64,000 bases of DNA from contig NZ_VSJK01000009.1 of assembly GCF_008085915.1 (NCBI RefSeq), positions 1 to 64,000 of the forward strand, written 5' to 3'. The stretch comes from Oceaniovalibus sp. ACAM 378. GTDB taxonomy: Bacteria; Pseudomonadota; Alphaproteobacteria; Rhodobacterales; Rhodobacteraceae. Both the position numbers and the translations under genes were made by a program. Position 1 is the first letter of the stretch. Each line of letters opens with the position of its first letter. The notes under the pieces are model-generated. The model was not told where the DNA came from, searched no databases, and saw only the letters and a list, made by a program, of their open reading frames with translations. Below, one piece after another: positions 17,936 through 26,773 of this stretch.

Positions 17936-18433
17936 ATGGGGGCGCGCTTGATCCGGCTTGAGGAAGAAACCGGCGAAGACTGGTGGGAGGTCGAGGCCCT
18001 GTATGACCTGTGTTTCGCCCCGGGCCGCGAGGCGCTGTCGTCGTACCGTCTGCGCGAAGGTGTCGAGAAGGTAAGCGCTCTGTGTCTGGTCGCCCGTGAT
18101 GACGGCGGTGTTCTGGCCGCGGTGATCCGCTACTGGCCGGTGCGGGTGGCGGGGCGCGAGGTGCTGCTTCTGGGGCCGATTGCCGTGCATCCGACGCGGC
18201 AGGGCGAAGGCTTGGCGGCGCTGCTGATGATGGAATCGCTGGTTCTGGCCACGGGTTTGGGATGGCAACGGGTGTTGTTGGTGGGGGATGAACCGTTCTA
18301 TGGACGCTTCGGGTTTCACCGGCTTGACGCGGTGGTGATGCCGCCGCCAACCAATCCCGCGCGCGTGCTTGGTATGGCGTTGCAGCCGCGTGCCTGGGAC
18401 GGGGTGGTCGGGCCGGTGGAAAAGGCTGACTGA
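17936..18433 (+). CDS. GNAT family N-acetyltransferase (YhbS-like)
   Basis: A 165-residue acetyltransferase of the YhbS type. LLLGPIAVHPTRQGEGLAA is the acetyl-CoA pyrophosphate-binding motif, and LVGDEPFYGRFGF is the characteristic ending of the catalytic core. ATG 17936 starts seven bases after another ATG in a different frame. Substrate unknown. It is 41 bases upstream of the EcsC gene and may share its transcript. Confidence 0.85.
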   Translation: MGARLIRLEEETGEDWWEVEALYDLCFAPGREALSSYRLREGVEKVSALCLVARDDGGVLAAVIRYWPVRVAGREVLLLGPIAVHPTRQGEGLAALLMMESLVLATGLGWQRVLLVGDEPFYGRFGFHRLDAVVMPPPTNPARVLGMALQPRAWDGVVGPVEKAD

Positions 18434-18474
18434 CGGCCCTTGCCAAGCGTGGGTGATCGAACCATCTACATTGC

Positions 18475-19257
18475 ATGAACAGCGATAACACCGATCAATT
18501 TGACGACATGAGGCTGGACCCGGCGATCCGGGCCGAACTGGAGCGTTTGGCGCGACGCCACCGCGAGGCTGACGGGCTTGGCATGAAAGTCCTGAGCCTT
18601 GTCGGAACCCAGGCCGAGAACCTTTTGGAACGACTGCCGATGCCGGTGCGTCAGGGACTGGACAGCACCACGCGCAAGGCGCTCGAACTGGCCTTTCGTG
18701 CTGCGCGCCGGTCGCGTGACAATGTGGCCGACAGGTCTGACTGGCTGAACACCGTGGTGACGACCGCCATGGGTGCGGCAGGGGGCATGGGCGGGCTGCC
18801 GACTGCGCTTGCTGAAATTCCGGTGACGACGACCGTCCTGTTGCGCGCGATCCAAGGCATCGCTGCCGATTGCGGTTTCGATCCCGACGATGAGGTTGTG
18901 CGGATTCAATGCCTTCAGGTATTCACCGCCGCCGGACCATTGTCACGTGATGACGGCACAGACGTTGCATTTTTGACCACACGGATCGCTTTGAACGGCG
19001 CGGCTGTTCACGGAATGATCGCCCGGATCGCGCCCCGTCTGGCGACGGTCATGGGGCAAAAGCTGGCCACGCAAACCGTGCCGGTGATCGGTGCTGTGGC
19101 AGGTGCGGCCACCAACTATGCGTTTACCAGCTATTATCAGGAAATGGCGCGGGTGTATTTTGGCCTGCGTGCCATTGCGCGGGACAGCGGCATAGAGACT
19201 GAGGTTTTAATGCGCGAGTTCCGCATGATGGTCGATCCACCCAAGGTGCTGCGCTGA
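18475..19257 (+). CDS. EcsC family protein
   Basis: A 260-residue EcsC-domain protein. EcsC was named for a protein of the Bacillus ecs ABC-transporter operon, but the biochemical role of the domain is unknown. The core contains TVVTTAMGAAGGMGGLPTAL followed by EIPVTTTVLLRAIQGIAADCGF, and a hydrophobic QTVPVIGAVAGAATNYAFTSYYQ stretch suggests membrane association. No ABC-transporter genes are nearby. Start at ATG 18475 is plausible though without a strong ribosome-binding site. Confidence 0.85.
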   Translation: MNSDNTDQFDDMRLDPAIRAELERLARRHREADGLGMKVLSLVGTQAENLLERLPMPVRQGLDSTTRKALELAFRAARRSRDNVADRSDWLNTVVTTAMGAAGGMGGLPTALAEIPVTTTVLLRAIQGIAADCGFDPDDEVVRIQCLQVFTAAGPLSRDDGTDVAFLTTRIALNGAAVHGMIARIAPRLATVMGQKLATQTVPVIGAVAGAATNYAFTSYYQEMARVYFGLRAIARDSGIETEVLMREFRMMVDPPKVLR

Positions 19258-19303
19258 TTGACCTGTGGCGGCGCGGGTTCGCGCAAGGACAGGTGAAGTG
19301 GCG

Positions 19304-21550
19304 TTACGACTGACTGCGCAGCCAATCCATGATTGCCGGGCGTGCCGATTGTTCGCCGCTCTCAAAGACGCCGTCGATCACCTCTTTGACCTGACCCAGA
19401 TCGACGCGGCGCAACAGATGTTTCACCGGTCCGATCGACGCCGGACGCATCGACAGGGTGCGCAATCCCATGGCGGCGAAACACATCGCCTCGATCGGAC
19501 GACCCGCGTCTTCGCCACAGAATGAAACCGGCGTGCCGGTATCGGCGCAACGCCCGACGATGTGTTCAATGATCGACAGATAACTGACGTTCAGGGTGTC
19601 ATAACGCCGGCGCACCCGTTCGTTTTCACGATCAGCGGCAAAGAAGAACTGTTTCAGATCGTTGCCGCCGATCGAGATGAAATCAGCCATTTCAAAGAAC
19701 TGTTTTGGCGCGAACGCCAGGCTGGGGGTTTCCAGCATCGCGCCTATCCGGGTTTCCGACGGCAATATGCGGCCCAGCTTGTCCTCGCGCTCAAGCTGAT
19801 CCAGCAAATGCTGCCGGGCCTCCCTGAACTCGTCGAATTGGGCGACGAAGGGGAACATCACCGTCAGGGGGCGGCCATTCGCCGCGCGGATCAACGCCTG
19901 CAACTGCATCCGCATGACACCGGGCATGTCCAGCCCGACACGGATCGCCCGCCAGCCGAGCGCCGGATTGGGCTCATCATCCTGTGGCTTCATATAGGAC
20001 AGAACCTTGTCCGACCCGATATCGAGCGTTCGGAAAATCACCGGTCTGCCCATGGCCGCGTCGATCACCCGTGAATACAGCGCTGCCAACTCGCCCCGGC
20101 GTGGCATGTGGTTGCGGATGAGGAACTGCAATTCGGTGCGAAACAGGCCAACGCCCTCGGCCCCCGATCCGGTCAGCGACGGCAGATCGGCCATCAGCCC
20201 CGCATTCATCATCAGCCGGACGGTCGTACCGCATGTCGATTGGGCGGGCAGATCGCGGATCGAGGCATAGCGTTCCTGCGCCTTTGCCTGCATCAGGATC
20301 TTGTCGCGAAATGCGTTGGCCACGTTGTCTTCGGGGCGCAGGTGAATGATGCCCTGATCGCCGTCGATCAGAATTCGGTCACCGTTCAACGCCTCGGACG
20401 TGATTCCCGCGGCGTGAATCACCAGCGGAATCGCCAGCGCCCGGGCGACGATGGCTGCATGCGAGCCGACCGATCCCTTTTCCAACACGACGCCGCGCAG
20501 CCTGCGACCGTACTCCAACAGATCACCGGGGCCGATGTTTCGCGCGACCAGAATCGGATTCAAGGGCATTTCCGCCCCAGTTTCATTGCCCTGACCGGTC
20601 AGGATCCGCAGCAGCCGGTTCGACAGGTCATCGAGATCCTGCAACCGTTCGCGCATATAGGCATCGGGCACCGATTGAAGACGCGCACGGGCAAGCGACT
20701 GTTCCTTTTCCACCGCAGCCTCGGCGGAAAGGCCGCTGGCGATATCCTCTTGCATGCGGCGCATCCAACTGCGCGAATTGGCGAACATTCGATAGGTTTC
20801 AAGAACCTGCCGGCTGTCCGTGTCACGGGTTACCGTATGGCCGAGCATTTCGTCCACCGACATGCGCAGGTTTTCAACCGCTTCGGTAAGGCGCACTGCC
20901 TCGCGGTCGGGATCGTCGGCAATGGGGTTGGTGACGACAACACGGGGTTCGTGCAGGAAGACATTCCCGTCTGCCGCGCCCTCCTGACCGATGGTGCCGC
21001 GAAACATCACCGGTTGCATGTGGCGGGCCGACAATGCGGCACCTTCGCCGACAAAGGCGCCCAGCTCGGTCATCTCGGCCAGAACCATGGCCACGACTTC
21101 CAGCGCATAGACTTCGTCTTCGGAATAGATCCGTGCGTCTTTCGATTGCACCACCAGCACGCCCAGACGTTCGCCCAGCCGTTGAATCGGCACCCCGAGG
21201 AACGAGGAATAGATTTCCTCGCCGGTCTCGGGCATGAAGCGGAAACCGCGCTCTTGCGGGGCATTGGCGCTGTTCACCGGCCGCGCCGTACGGGCCACCC
21301 GCCCGACCAGACCCTCGCCCAGACGCATGCGCGTCTGATGCACAGCCTCTTGGTTCAATCCTTCGGTCGCACACAGTTCCAGCGTCTCCGAATCGCGGAA
21401 AAGATAGATCGAACAGACCTCGGTTTGCATGGAATCGGCGGTCAGGTCGGTGATCCTGTTCAGCCGGGCCTGACCCGCACTGCTTTCGGCCAGCGCCTCG
21501 CGGAGGCGGCCCAGCAGTTTACGACTCTCGCTTTCGGTTCTTTCGGGCAT
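19304..21550 (-). CDS. ptsP: Phosphoenolpyruvate-protein phosphotransferase PtsP (EI-Ntr)
   Basis: A 748-residue EI-Ntr enzyme, the first component of the nitrogen phosphotransferase system, which takes phosphate from PEP and hands it to NPr. A GAF sensory domain covers about 20-165, followed by the phosphohistidine domain with His364 in GSVGSHAAIVARA and the C-terminal PEP-binding barrel (GVGLFRTEL, DIGSDK, SIGGNDLKQF, SFCGEDAGRP). GAF domains of this family respond to glutamine in other Alphaproteobacteria. ATG 21550 is preferred to the open frame from 21607 because homologues begin at this point. In relatives ptsP follows lysC directly; here two genes intervene. Confidence 0.95.
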   Translation of the reverse strand: MPERTESESRKLLGRLREALAESSAGQARLNRITDLTADSMQTEVCSIYLFRDSETLELCATEGLNQEAVHQTRMRLGEGLVGRVARTARPVNSANAPQERGFRFMPETGEEIYSSFLGVPIQRLGERLGVLVVQSKDARIYSEDEVYALEVVAMVLAEMTELGAFVGEGAALSARHMQPVMFRGTIGQEGAADGNVFLHEPRVVVTNPIADDPDREAVRLTEAVENLRMSVDEMLGHTVTRDTDSRQVLETYRMFANSRSWMRRMQEDIASGLSAEAAVEKEQSLARARLQSVPDAYMRERLQDLDDLSNRLLRILTGQGNETGAEMPLNPILVARNIGPGDLLEYGRRLRGVVLEKGSVGSHAAIVARALAIPLVIHAAGITSEALNGDRILIDGDQGIIHLRPEDNVANAFRDKILMQAKAQERYASIRDLPAQSTCGTTVRLMMNAGLMADLPSLTGSGAEGVGLFRTELQFLIRNHMPRRGELAALYSRVIDAAMGRPVIFRTLDIGSDKVLSYMKPQDDEPNPALGWRAIRVGLDMPGVMRMQLQALIRAANGRPLTVMFPFVAQFDEFREARQHLLDQLEREDKLGRILPSETRIGAMLETPSLAFAPKQFFEMADFISIGGNDLKQFFFAADRENERVRRRYDTLNVSYLSIIEHIVGRCADTGTPVSFCGEDAGRPIEAMCFAAMGLRTLSMRPASIGPVKHLLRRVDLGQVKEVIDGVFESGEQSARPAIMDWLRSQS

Positions 21551-21700
21551 GCGGGCGCGCGGTCTCCAATGGGTATCGCCATTTGCTTTAATCACAGGTG
21601 GCGGCAAAGTGGAACGTTCGTCAATCGTGTTGGAAGAAACGCGGGTTCACGCAGGGCGTGTGGGGAAATGGCTGCGGGGTGCGCGGAAATCCGGCCCGGC

Positions 21701-22456
21701 CTATCGCCCGCCTGCCACATCCACCACGGCGCCGGTGACATAGCTGGCCGCCTCGGTGCACAGCCAGAACACCGCTTCGCCGGTTTCCCGCGCCGTGCCC
21801 GCGCGTTGCATCGGAACCAAGGGCGCCATCCGTTGCGCGCGCCCGGGTTCACCGCCGCTGGCGTGAATGTCGGTTTCGATGATCCCGGGGCGCACTCCGT
21901 TGACGCGGATGTTGTTCGCCGCCAATTCTTTTGACAAGCCGATGGTCAGCGTATCGATTGCGCCTTTGGATGCGGCGTAATCGACATATTCATTGGCCCC
22001 ACCCAGCCGCGACGCCGCGGAGGAGATCAACACAATCGATGCGGCCGGTTGATCCAGAGGGCGGGGCAGGTGGCGTGCGGCGGCCCGCGCGCACAACAGC
22101 GCGCCGATCAGATTGGTGTCGATCACCCGGCGCATCCGTTCAAGGGTCATCTCTGCGATCGGGGATGCGGGGGCGACGATTCCCGCGTTCACCACAACCG
22201 CGTCAATCGCGCCAAAGGCGGTACGCGTCGCGTCAAACATGGCGTCGACTGCCGCTTCGTCACTGACGTCGCCCTGTACGGTGATGGCTTGCCCGCCCGC
22301 CGCACGCACCCGTTCGGCACAGGCCTCGGCAGCGGCGCTGTCGGAGCGGAAGTTAACGGCGACATTCCAGCCTGCCGCCCCGGCGATTTCGGCTGTGGCA
22401 GCCCCGATGCCCCGCGATCCGCCGGTGACAAGGATGGTTCTGGCGCGCCCGGTCAT
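21701..22456 (-). CDS. SDR family oxidoreductase
   Basis: A 251-residue classical short-chain dehydrogenase/reductase resembling FabG-like sugar or 3-oxoacyl reductases. The cofactor motif TGGSRGIG (11-18), NAG strand (VVNAGI), catalytic Ser (ISSAAS), YVDYAASKG and the C-terminal GAVVDVAGG are intact; Arg after the first beta-strand helix suggests NADPH. Its ATG overlaps the stop of the upstream phosphodiesterase gene by four bases (ATGA), so the two are probably co-translated. The substrate is unknown. Confidence 0.88.
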   Translation of the reverse strand: MTGRARTILVTGGSRGIGAATAEIAGAAGWNVAVNFRSDSAAAEACAERVRAAGGQAITVQGDVSDEAAVDAMFDATRTAFGAIDAVVVNAGIVAPASPIAEMTLERMRRVIDTNLIGALLCARAAARHLPRPLDQPAASIVLISSAASRLGGANEYVDYAASKGAIDTLTIGLSKELAANNIRVNGVRPGIIETDIHASGGEPGRAQRMAPLVPMQRAGTARETGEAVFWLCTEAASYVTGAVVDVAGGR

Positions 22457-23445
22457 TGTGCACCAAGCGCAAGCAGCGCACCCTGCTGTGGCATGATGAA
22501 CCGCAGGCCGAGGGTGTCCATGCTTTGCAATTCGTCCAACACCTGCTGTTGCGGCGAGGCGCCGGTCTTCAGCGAGTATTTCACATGACTGATGATGACC
22601 GGCATGTCTTTCAACGTGTCCTCACCGGCAAGGGCGGCAAGCTGGCCGAGTTCGGCAAGGATATGTCGCGGGGTCAGATGACCGAACAACAGATCGTCCG
22701 GACGCTCCGAGGTATAAGAACTTTCGATGATCACGCCTTTCAGCGCGCCATTTGTCGCCAGCGGGGCGACGGCCTGCCACAGGGCCGCCAAGGCACCCGA
22801 GCCGTTGACGCTGTCCGGGCCGGTGTCACCAAGGCAAAGCAGTGCGTCGCCGCCATGTTCCAGCAGGAACGCAGTGGATTCAACGCCGCTGTGCAGCAGC
22901 GGAAAGGCAGTGACCAACATCCCGGTGCCCTCGACCTTGGTCTGTTCTGCGGGGGTCAGAACCGTCGCCGGATATTTTCCCAGATGCGGTTCAACCCCCG
23001 ACGTGCCAAAGTTGGGCCAGGCTTTCCAGTTGAAATAGGTATCGCGGATGTCGTCATGCACCGAGGCCAGACCATAGATCGGTTTCGCTGAATCGTCGGG
23101 CGAGGCGGCGATCAGCCCGGCGATATGATCCAGATGGGCGTGACTGATCAAATAGCCCTGGATCACTTCGGTCAGGGTGTGGCCGATGCGGGTAAAGTCC
23201 GAACCCTCCGGCGGTGTGATCCCATCAAGGCTGCCCTGAGCGTCGGCAGCGATAAGGCCCGCGACCAGCGCACCCGCGTCGCAGGTCACAGCGCGCGGAT
23301 CGCCCTTTGGCGCAATCATGAAGGCCGACAGGTTGCCATCCTGAATACCGCCGGTGGCGCCCAGCACGGTGACGTCAAACCCTTGGGCATAGGCGGCGGG
23401 GGCACACAGAAGCGCGGCGAGCGAAGTGGCAAGGATACGGTTCAT
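22453..23445 (-). CDS. Exported metallo-beta-lactamase-fold phosphodiesterase (class II cyclic-nucleotide PDE-like)
   Basis: A 330-residue protein similar to class II 3',5'-cyclic-nucleotide phosphodiesterases (CpdP/PDE1 type). A signal peptide occupies about 1-20 (ending AAYA/QG). The metal motif SHAHLDH places His102, His104, Asp106 and His107; later LLHSGVESTAF and CLGDTGPD supply further ligands. Periplasmic cyclic-nucleotide phosphodiesterases let bacteria use external cAMP or cGMP, so that is the likely role. The frame opens at 23520 but ATG 23445 gives a clean signal peptide. It overlaps the SDR gene by four bases. Confidence 0.85.
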   Translation of the reverse strand: MNRILATSLAALLCAPAAYAQGFDVTVLGATGGIQDGNLSAFMIAPKGDPRAVTCDAGALVAGLIAADAQGSLDGITPPEGSDFTRIGHTLTEVIQGYLISHAHLDHIAGLIAASPDDSAKPIYGLASVHDDIRDTYFNWKAWPNFGTSGVEPHLGKYPATVLTPAEQTKVEGTGMLVTAFPLLHSGVESTAFLLEHGGDALLCLGDTGPDSVNGSGALAALWQAVAPLATNGALKGVIIESSYTSERPDDLLFGHLTPRHILAELGQLAALAGEDTLKDMPVIISHVKYSLKTGASPQQQVLDELQSMDTLGLRFIMPQQGALLALGAQ

Positions 23446-23601
23446 CGTCAGGACTCCGGGCTGTGATCCATTGATCGGCCCGTCCATGGTGCGACGAAAA
23501 AGCAGCCCGCGCCAGAGCAAGATAACGTGGGGAGAAATCTTATTCCGTCCCGAAATCAGACGAATTCAGCTCCGACACCCGCCACCCAAGGGCACCGCGT
23601 T

Positions 23602-24846
23602 TCAGGTCGGATCGGGTTTTTCCAGCTCGAAGCAATCGTGCAGCGCCTGCACCGCAAGTTCCATGTACTTCCTGTCGATCAGGACCGAGATCTTGATTTC
23701 AGAGGTCGAGATCACCTTTATGTTGATGTTCTCGTCCCGCAGGCTCTGGAACATCCGGGCGGCGACGCCTGCATGGCTGCGCATGCCGATGCCCACGACA
23801 GATACCTTTGCCACCTCGGTGTCAGCGACGAGTTCGGTATAGTCGATCTTGCCCTCGGCTTTGGCCTGCGACATCGCACGATCGGCGCGTTTCACCTGAT
23901 CCACGGGGCAGGAGAACGTCATGTCGGTGCGCCCTTCCTCGGATATGTTCTGCACGATCATATCCACGTTCACCCCCGCCTCGGCCAGCGGACCGAAAAT
24001 CGCGGCGGCGATGCCGGGTTTGTCGGCGACCGAAATCAGGGTCATTTTTGCCTCGTCACGGGAATAGGCCACACCGGCCACGGCCTTGGATTCCATGATT
24101 TCCTCCTCGTCGCAGACCAGCGTGCCTGCATTTTCATCGTATTCGTCAAAGCTGCTCAGGACACGCAGTTTCACCTTGTACCGCATCGCCAGCTCGACGC
24201 TGCGGGTTTGCAGAACCTTGGCGCCGAGACTGGAAAGCTCCAGCATTTCTTCAAAGCAGATGCGGTCCAGCTTGCGCGCCTTGGCGCTGATCCGGGGGTC
24301 GGTGGTGTATACGCCATCGACGTCGGTATAGATATCACAGCGCACCGCACCGAATGCGGCGGCAAAGGCCACGGCGGTGGTGTCGGACCCGCCCCGGCCA
24401 AGGGTGGCGATGCGGCCTTCGGGGCTGACGCCCTGAAACCCGGCGACCACGGCAACCCTCATCCCGTCAGCGAATTTGGCGTTCAGGTTGGCGGTCGGGA
24501 TGTCCAGAATACGTGCGGCGCTGTGGGCGCCGTTGGTCAGCAGCGGCACCTGCCAGCCCTGCCAACTGCGGGCCGGAATTTCCATTTCCTGCAAGGTCAG
24601 CGCCATCAACCCGGCCGTCACGTTTTCACCGCTGCTGACGACGGCGTCGTATTCACGTGCGTCGTATATGGGCGAGGTTTCGTTGACCCAGCCGACCAGT
24701 TCGTTTGTCTTGCCCGCCATGGCAGATACGATGACGATCACGTTATGGCCATTGGCCACCTCGCGTCCCACACGTTTCGCCACCCGTTTGATCCGGTCGG
24801 GCGTGGCAACAGAGGTGCCGCCGAATTTCATTACCAGAATTGTCAT
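23602..24846 (-). CDS. lysC: Aspartate kinase
   Basis: A 414-residue aspartokinase catalysing the first step of the aspartate pathway to lysine, threonine, methionine and diaminopimelate. KFGGTSVA (7-14), VVSSGENVTAGLM and FQGVSPEGRIATLGRGGSD mark the kinase domain, and two ACT domains occupy about 265-414, where lysine or threonine feedback normally acts. It supplies the same pathway as thrC at 8.9 kb. It shares direction with the downstream phosphodiesterase, SDR and ptsP genes. Confidence 0.97.
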   Translation of the reverse strand: MTILVMKFGGTSVATPDRIKRVAKRVGREVANGHNVIVIVSAMAGKTNELVGWVNETSPIYDAREYDAVVSSGENVTAGLMALTLQEMEIPARSWQGWQVPLLTNGAHSAARILDIPTANLNAKFADGMRVAVVAGFQGVSPEGRIATLGRGGSDTTAVAFAAAFGAVRCDIYTDVDGVYTTDPRISAKARKLDRICFEEMLELSSLGAKVLQTRSVELAMRYKVKLRVLSSFDEYDENAGTLVCDEEEIMESKAVAGVAYSRDEAKMTLISVADKPGIAAAIFGPLAEAGVNVDMIVQNISEEGRTDMTFSCPVDQVKRADRAMSQAKAEGKIDYTELVADTEVAKVSVVGIGMRSHAGVAARMFQSLRDENINIKVISTSEIKISVLIDRKYMELAVQALHDCFELEKPDPT

Positions 24847-24975
24847 CAGTCCCCGGGCCTTCCCGCGCTTTTGGGGCGGTATTTACGGCCTGTGCCGGGG
24901 CGAGGCAAGGGGATGTGGAGCGGCGGGCGTCAGCGTTGCGTTTTCTCGGGGGTGGACCGGAACCGGGGGGGCGGA

Positions 24976-25617
24976 TCAGAAGGCCAGCGCCCGGCCTTCC
25001 CAGTTTTCAAAGCATCCGGTTGTCGCAAGATCAAGCGCCGCGAACCGTTGCAAAAGGCCCTTGGCCGACTGTTCCGGGGTGATGTGGGCGCTGCTGCTGC
25101 CCATGTCGGTCTGAACCCAGCCGGGATGATAGATACCGACAGCAATACCGTCATCCTTCAGATCGGCGGCCAGATTGCGCCCGAGGTTCAGCGCCGCCGC
25201 CTTGGATGCGCGATAGATATACGAACCACCGGGCGCCTTTTCCTGGCTGGCCATCTGGCTGGAGATGATCGCGATCTTGCCCTTTGCGGCGCGCAGGTTG
25301 GGCAGCAGCGACTGGACGGCAAAAAACACTCCGGCGACATTCGTGGCAAAGGTATCCGCCCAGAGCGGTGCGGCATAGCCAGTGTCAAGCGGCTGTCCCT
25401 TGTCGCGGTAGACGCCGGCATTGCACACCAACAAATCCAGCGGCGTCGTGCCGAAGGTGGCGGCCAGCGCGGCGTGAGAGGCCGGATCGGTCACGTCCAG
25501 TGTCAGCAGCCCCGGATCGGAACGCCCTGTGCCCTGAGCCTCGTGGCCGTCCGCCTTGGCGCGGTTCAAAAGCGCGGCACCGATACCACGGCTTGCTCCG
25601 GTGATGAGGATGCGCAT
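24976..25617 (-). CDS. Short-chain dehydrogenase (C-signal-like SDR)
   Basis: A 213-residue short SDR. LITGASRGIG (4-13) binds the cofactor, LVCNAGVY is the NAG strand, IISSQMAS gives the catalytic serine and YIYRASKAAALN the Tyr-x3-Lys pair. The short helix after strand 2 and the overall length resemble the C-signal/carbonyl-reductase-like group rather than FabG. Function unknown. It is 12 bases downstream of the DUF1178 gene, probably in one operon with the Nudix hydrolase further upstream. Confidence 0.85.
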   Translation of the reverse strand: MRILITGASRGIGAALLNRAKADGHEAQGTGRSDPGLLTLDVTDPASHAALAATFGTTPLDLLVCNAGVYRDKGQPLDTGYAAPLWADTFATNVAGVFFAVQSLLPNLRAAKGKIAIISSQMASQEKAPGGSYIYRASKAAALNLGRNLAADLKDDGIAVGIYHPGWVQTDMGSSSAHITPEQSAKGLLQRFAALDLATTGCFENWEGRALAF

Positions 25618-25628
25618 GGACGTTCCTT

Positions 25629-26072
25629 TCAGTTTGATTTTCGGGTCGGGAAAAACGGCAGGGGGACAATGGGAATGCCATCTTCGATCAGCGCGCGCGC
25701 CTGATCCGGGCGTGCCTGACCACGGATTGCGCGTGCGGGCCGGTCGCCCAGATGGATCGCCCGGGCCTCGGCCACGAAACCTGTGCCCACATCGTCGCTG
25801 TTCGCCTCGATCTGGCGGCGCAGTTCGGCAATCGCGGCATGGGAAGGATGGTTGGGCGGGCCGGAAAGGGGGCGGGATGGCACCGCAACAGGCGCCGGGC
25901 CGGTATCCGAAGTGCGCACTGGCGGCGCCATCGGGGCCTTTGTGATCACTGTGTCGTCACATTCGGGACAGGCCAGCGTGCCGGATGCGGCCAGCCGGTC
26001 AAAATCGTCGCCAGAGCGGAACCAGCTGTCAAACCGGTGGTCTTTGGCGCAGCGCAGGGAAAAAAGGATCAA
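25629..26072 (-). CDS. DUF1178 family protein
   Basis: A 147-residue DUF1178 protein; the family is alphaproteobacterial/betaproteobacterial, of unknown function, with a putative zinc ribbon. LRCAKDHRFDSWFRS at the N-terminus, the CPEC pair and TKAPMAPPV match it, and EANSDDVGTGFVAEARAIHLGD is the conserved middle. The start is uncertain: TTG 26072 gives ILFSLRC directly after the initiator, as in homologues, whereas ATG 26114 would add 14 residues that do not look conserved. Neither has a good ribosome-binding site. Confidence 0.82.
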   Translation of the reverse strand: MILFSLRCAKDHRFDSWFRSGDDFDRLAASGTLACPECDDTVITKAPMAPPVRTSDTGPAPVAVPSRPLSGPPNHPSHAAIAELRRQIEANSDDVGTGFVAEARAIHLGDRPARAIRGQARPDQARALIEDGIPIVPLPFFPTRKSN

Positions 26073-26155
26073 TGGGTTGCCCGTCCGGTGCTTGTCCGCG
26101 TCGTGGTTGCCCATCTGGCGGACTTGGAAATAAAGTAAGACACAACCACCTGCGT

Positions 26156-26629
26156 TCAAGCCTTGCCGGACAGGTGTCTGGGATCAAAGTCACGCAGAAG
26201 GCGGCGCAATTCGGGTTCTTTGACGCTGGCGGCTGCCTTTTTAGGGCACATCCATTTGCGCCGCCGCTGGTGCATTTCGGGCCATACCGCGTGCACTTTG
26301 GTCACCCGGATCGCGAACAAGGCGACGACACAGGGCAGATCATCCCCGGGCATTTCCTTGGTATAGGTATAGATTCCCAGACAGGCACCGTTAGACTCGC
26401 CCTCGACACCCGCTTCCTCGAAGGCCTCGACGGCGGCGGCGCCTGCGGGGGTCGCGCCATCCATGGGCCAGCCCTTGGGCGGAATCCAGCGGCCGGTGCC
26501 ACGGGTGGTGACCAGCATCACCTGAACCTCTCCCTTTTTTCTGCGCCAGCACAGGGCACCGAATTGCGTACGCACGTCACGCTTGCCGGTTGGGCCCAAT
26601 CGCAGGGGATGTTCTTTCTCTCTGGACAT
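26156..26629 (-). CDS. Nudix hydrolase
   Basis: A 157-residue Nudix protein. The Nudix box is readable as GATPAGAAAVEAFEEAGVEG (58-77), preceded by WIPPKGWPM; the short WxxPKG opening resembles the diphosphoinositol-polyphosphate/Ap4A-type subgroup. A conserved Arg-Glu in the box appears as Ala-Phe (AVEAFEEAGV), a variation common to this subgroup in Alphaproteobacteria. Start at ATG 26629 or 26647 is undecided, since neither has a clear ribosome-binding site. It is divergent from the deacetylase-like gene and upstream of DUF1178. Confidence 0.82.
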   Translation of the reverse strand: MSREKEHPLRLGPTGKRDVRTQFGALCWRRKKGEVQVMLVTTRGTGRWIPPKGWPMDGATPAGAAAVEAFEEAGVEGESNGACLGIYTYTKEMPGDDLPCVVALFAIRVTKVHAVWPEMHQRRRKWMCPKKAAASVKEPELRRLLRDFDPRHLSGKA

Positions 26630-26773
26630 CAAGGGGCGTGGCACCATTCTGTTGATTGTTTCGGGCGCGGGCCGGTATGTGACAGTCGCGCAAGTCCGCT
26701 CAACTTTAGCATAACGGGGCGGTATGACAATCGGCAAGATAGTGCGCATAGCCTTGATAATCAGGTGTTTGCG

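Noticed and set aside
20108-21934. 608-codon + strand frame antisense to ptsP.
   Set aside because: Composition is unlike protein and ptsP on the other strand is an unmistakable full-length gene.
23527-25704. 725-codon + strand frame antisense to lysC and the next SDR gene.
   Set aside because: Same reason: an antisense shadow of two clear minus-strand genes, with no recognisable motif.
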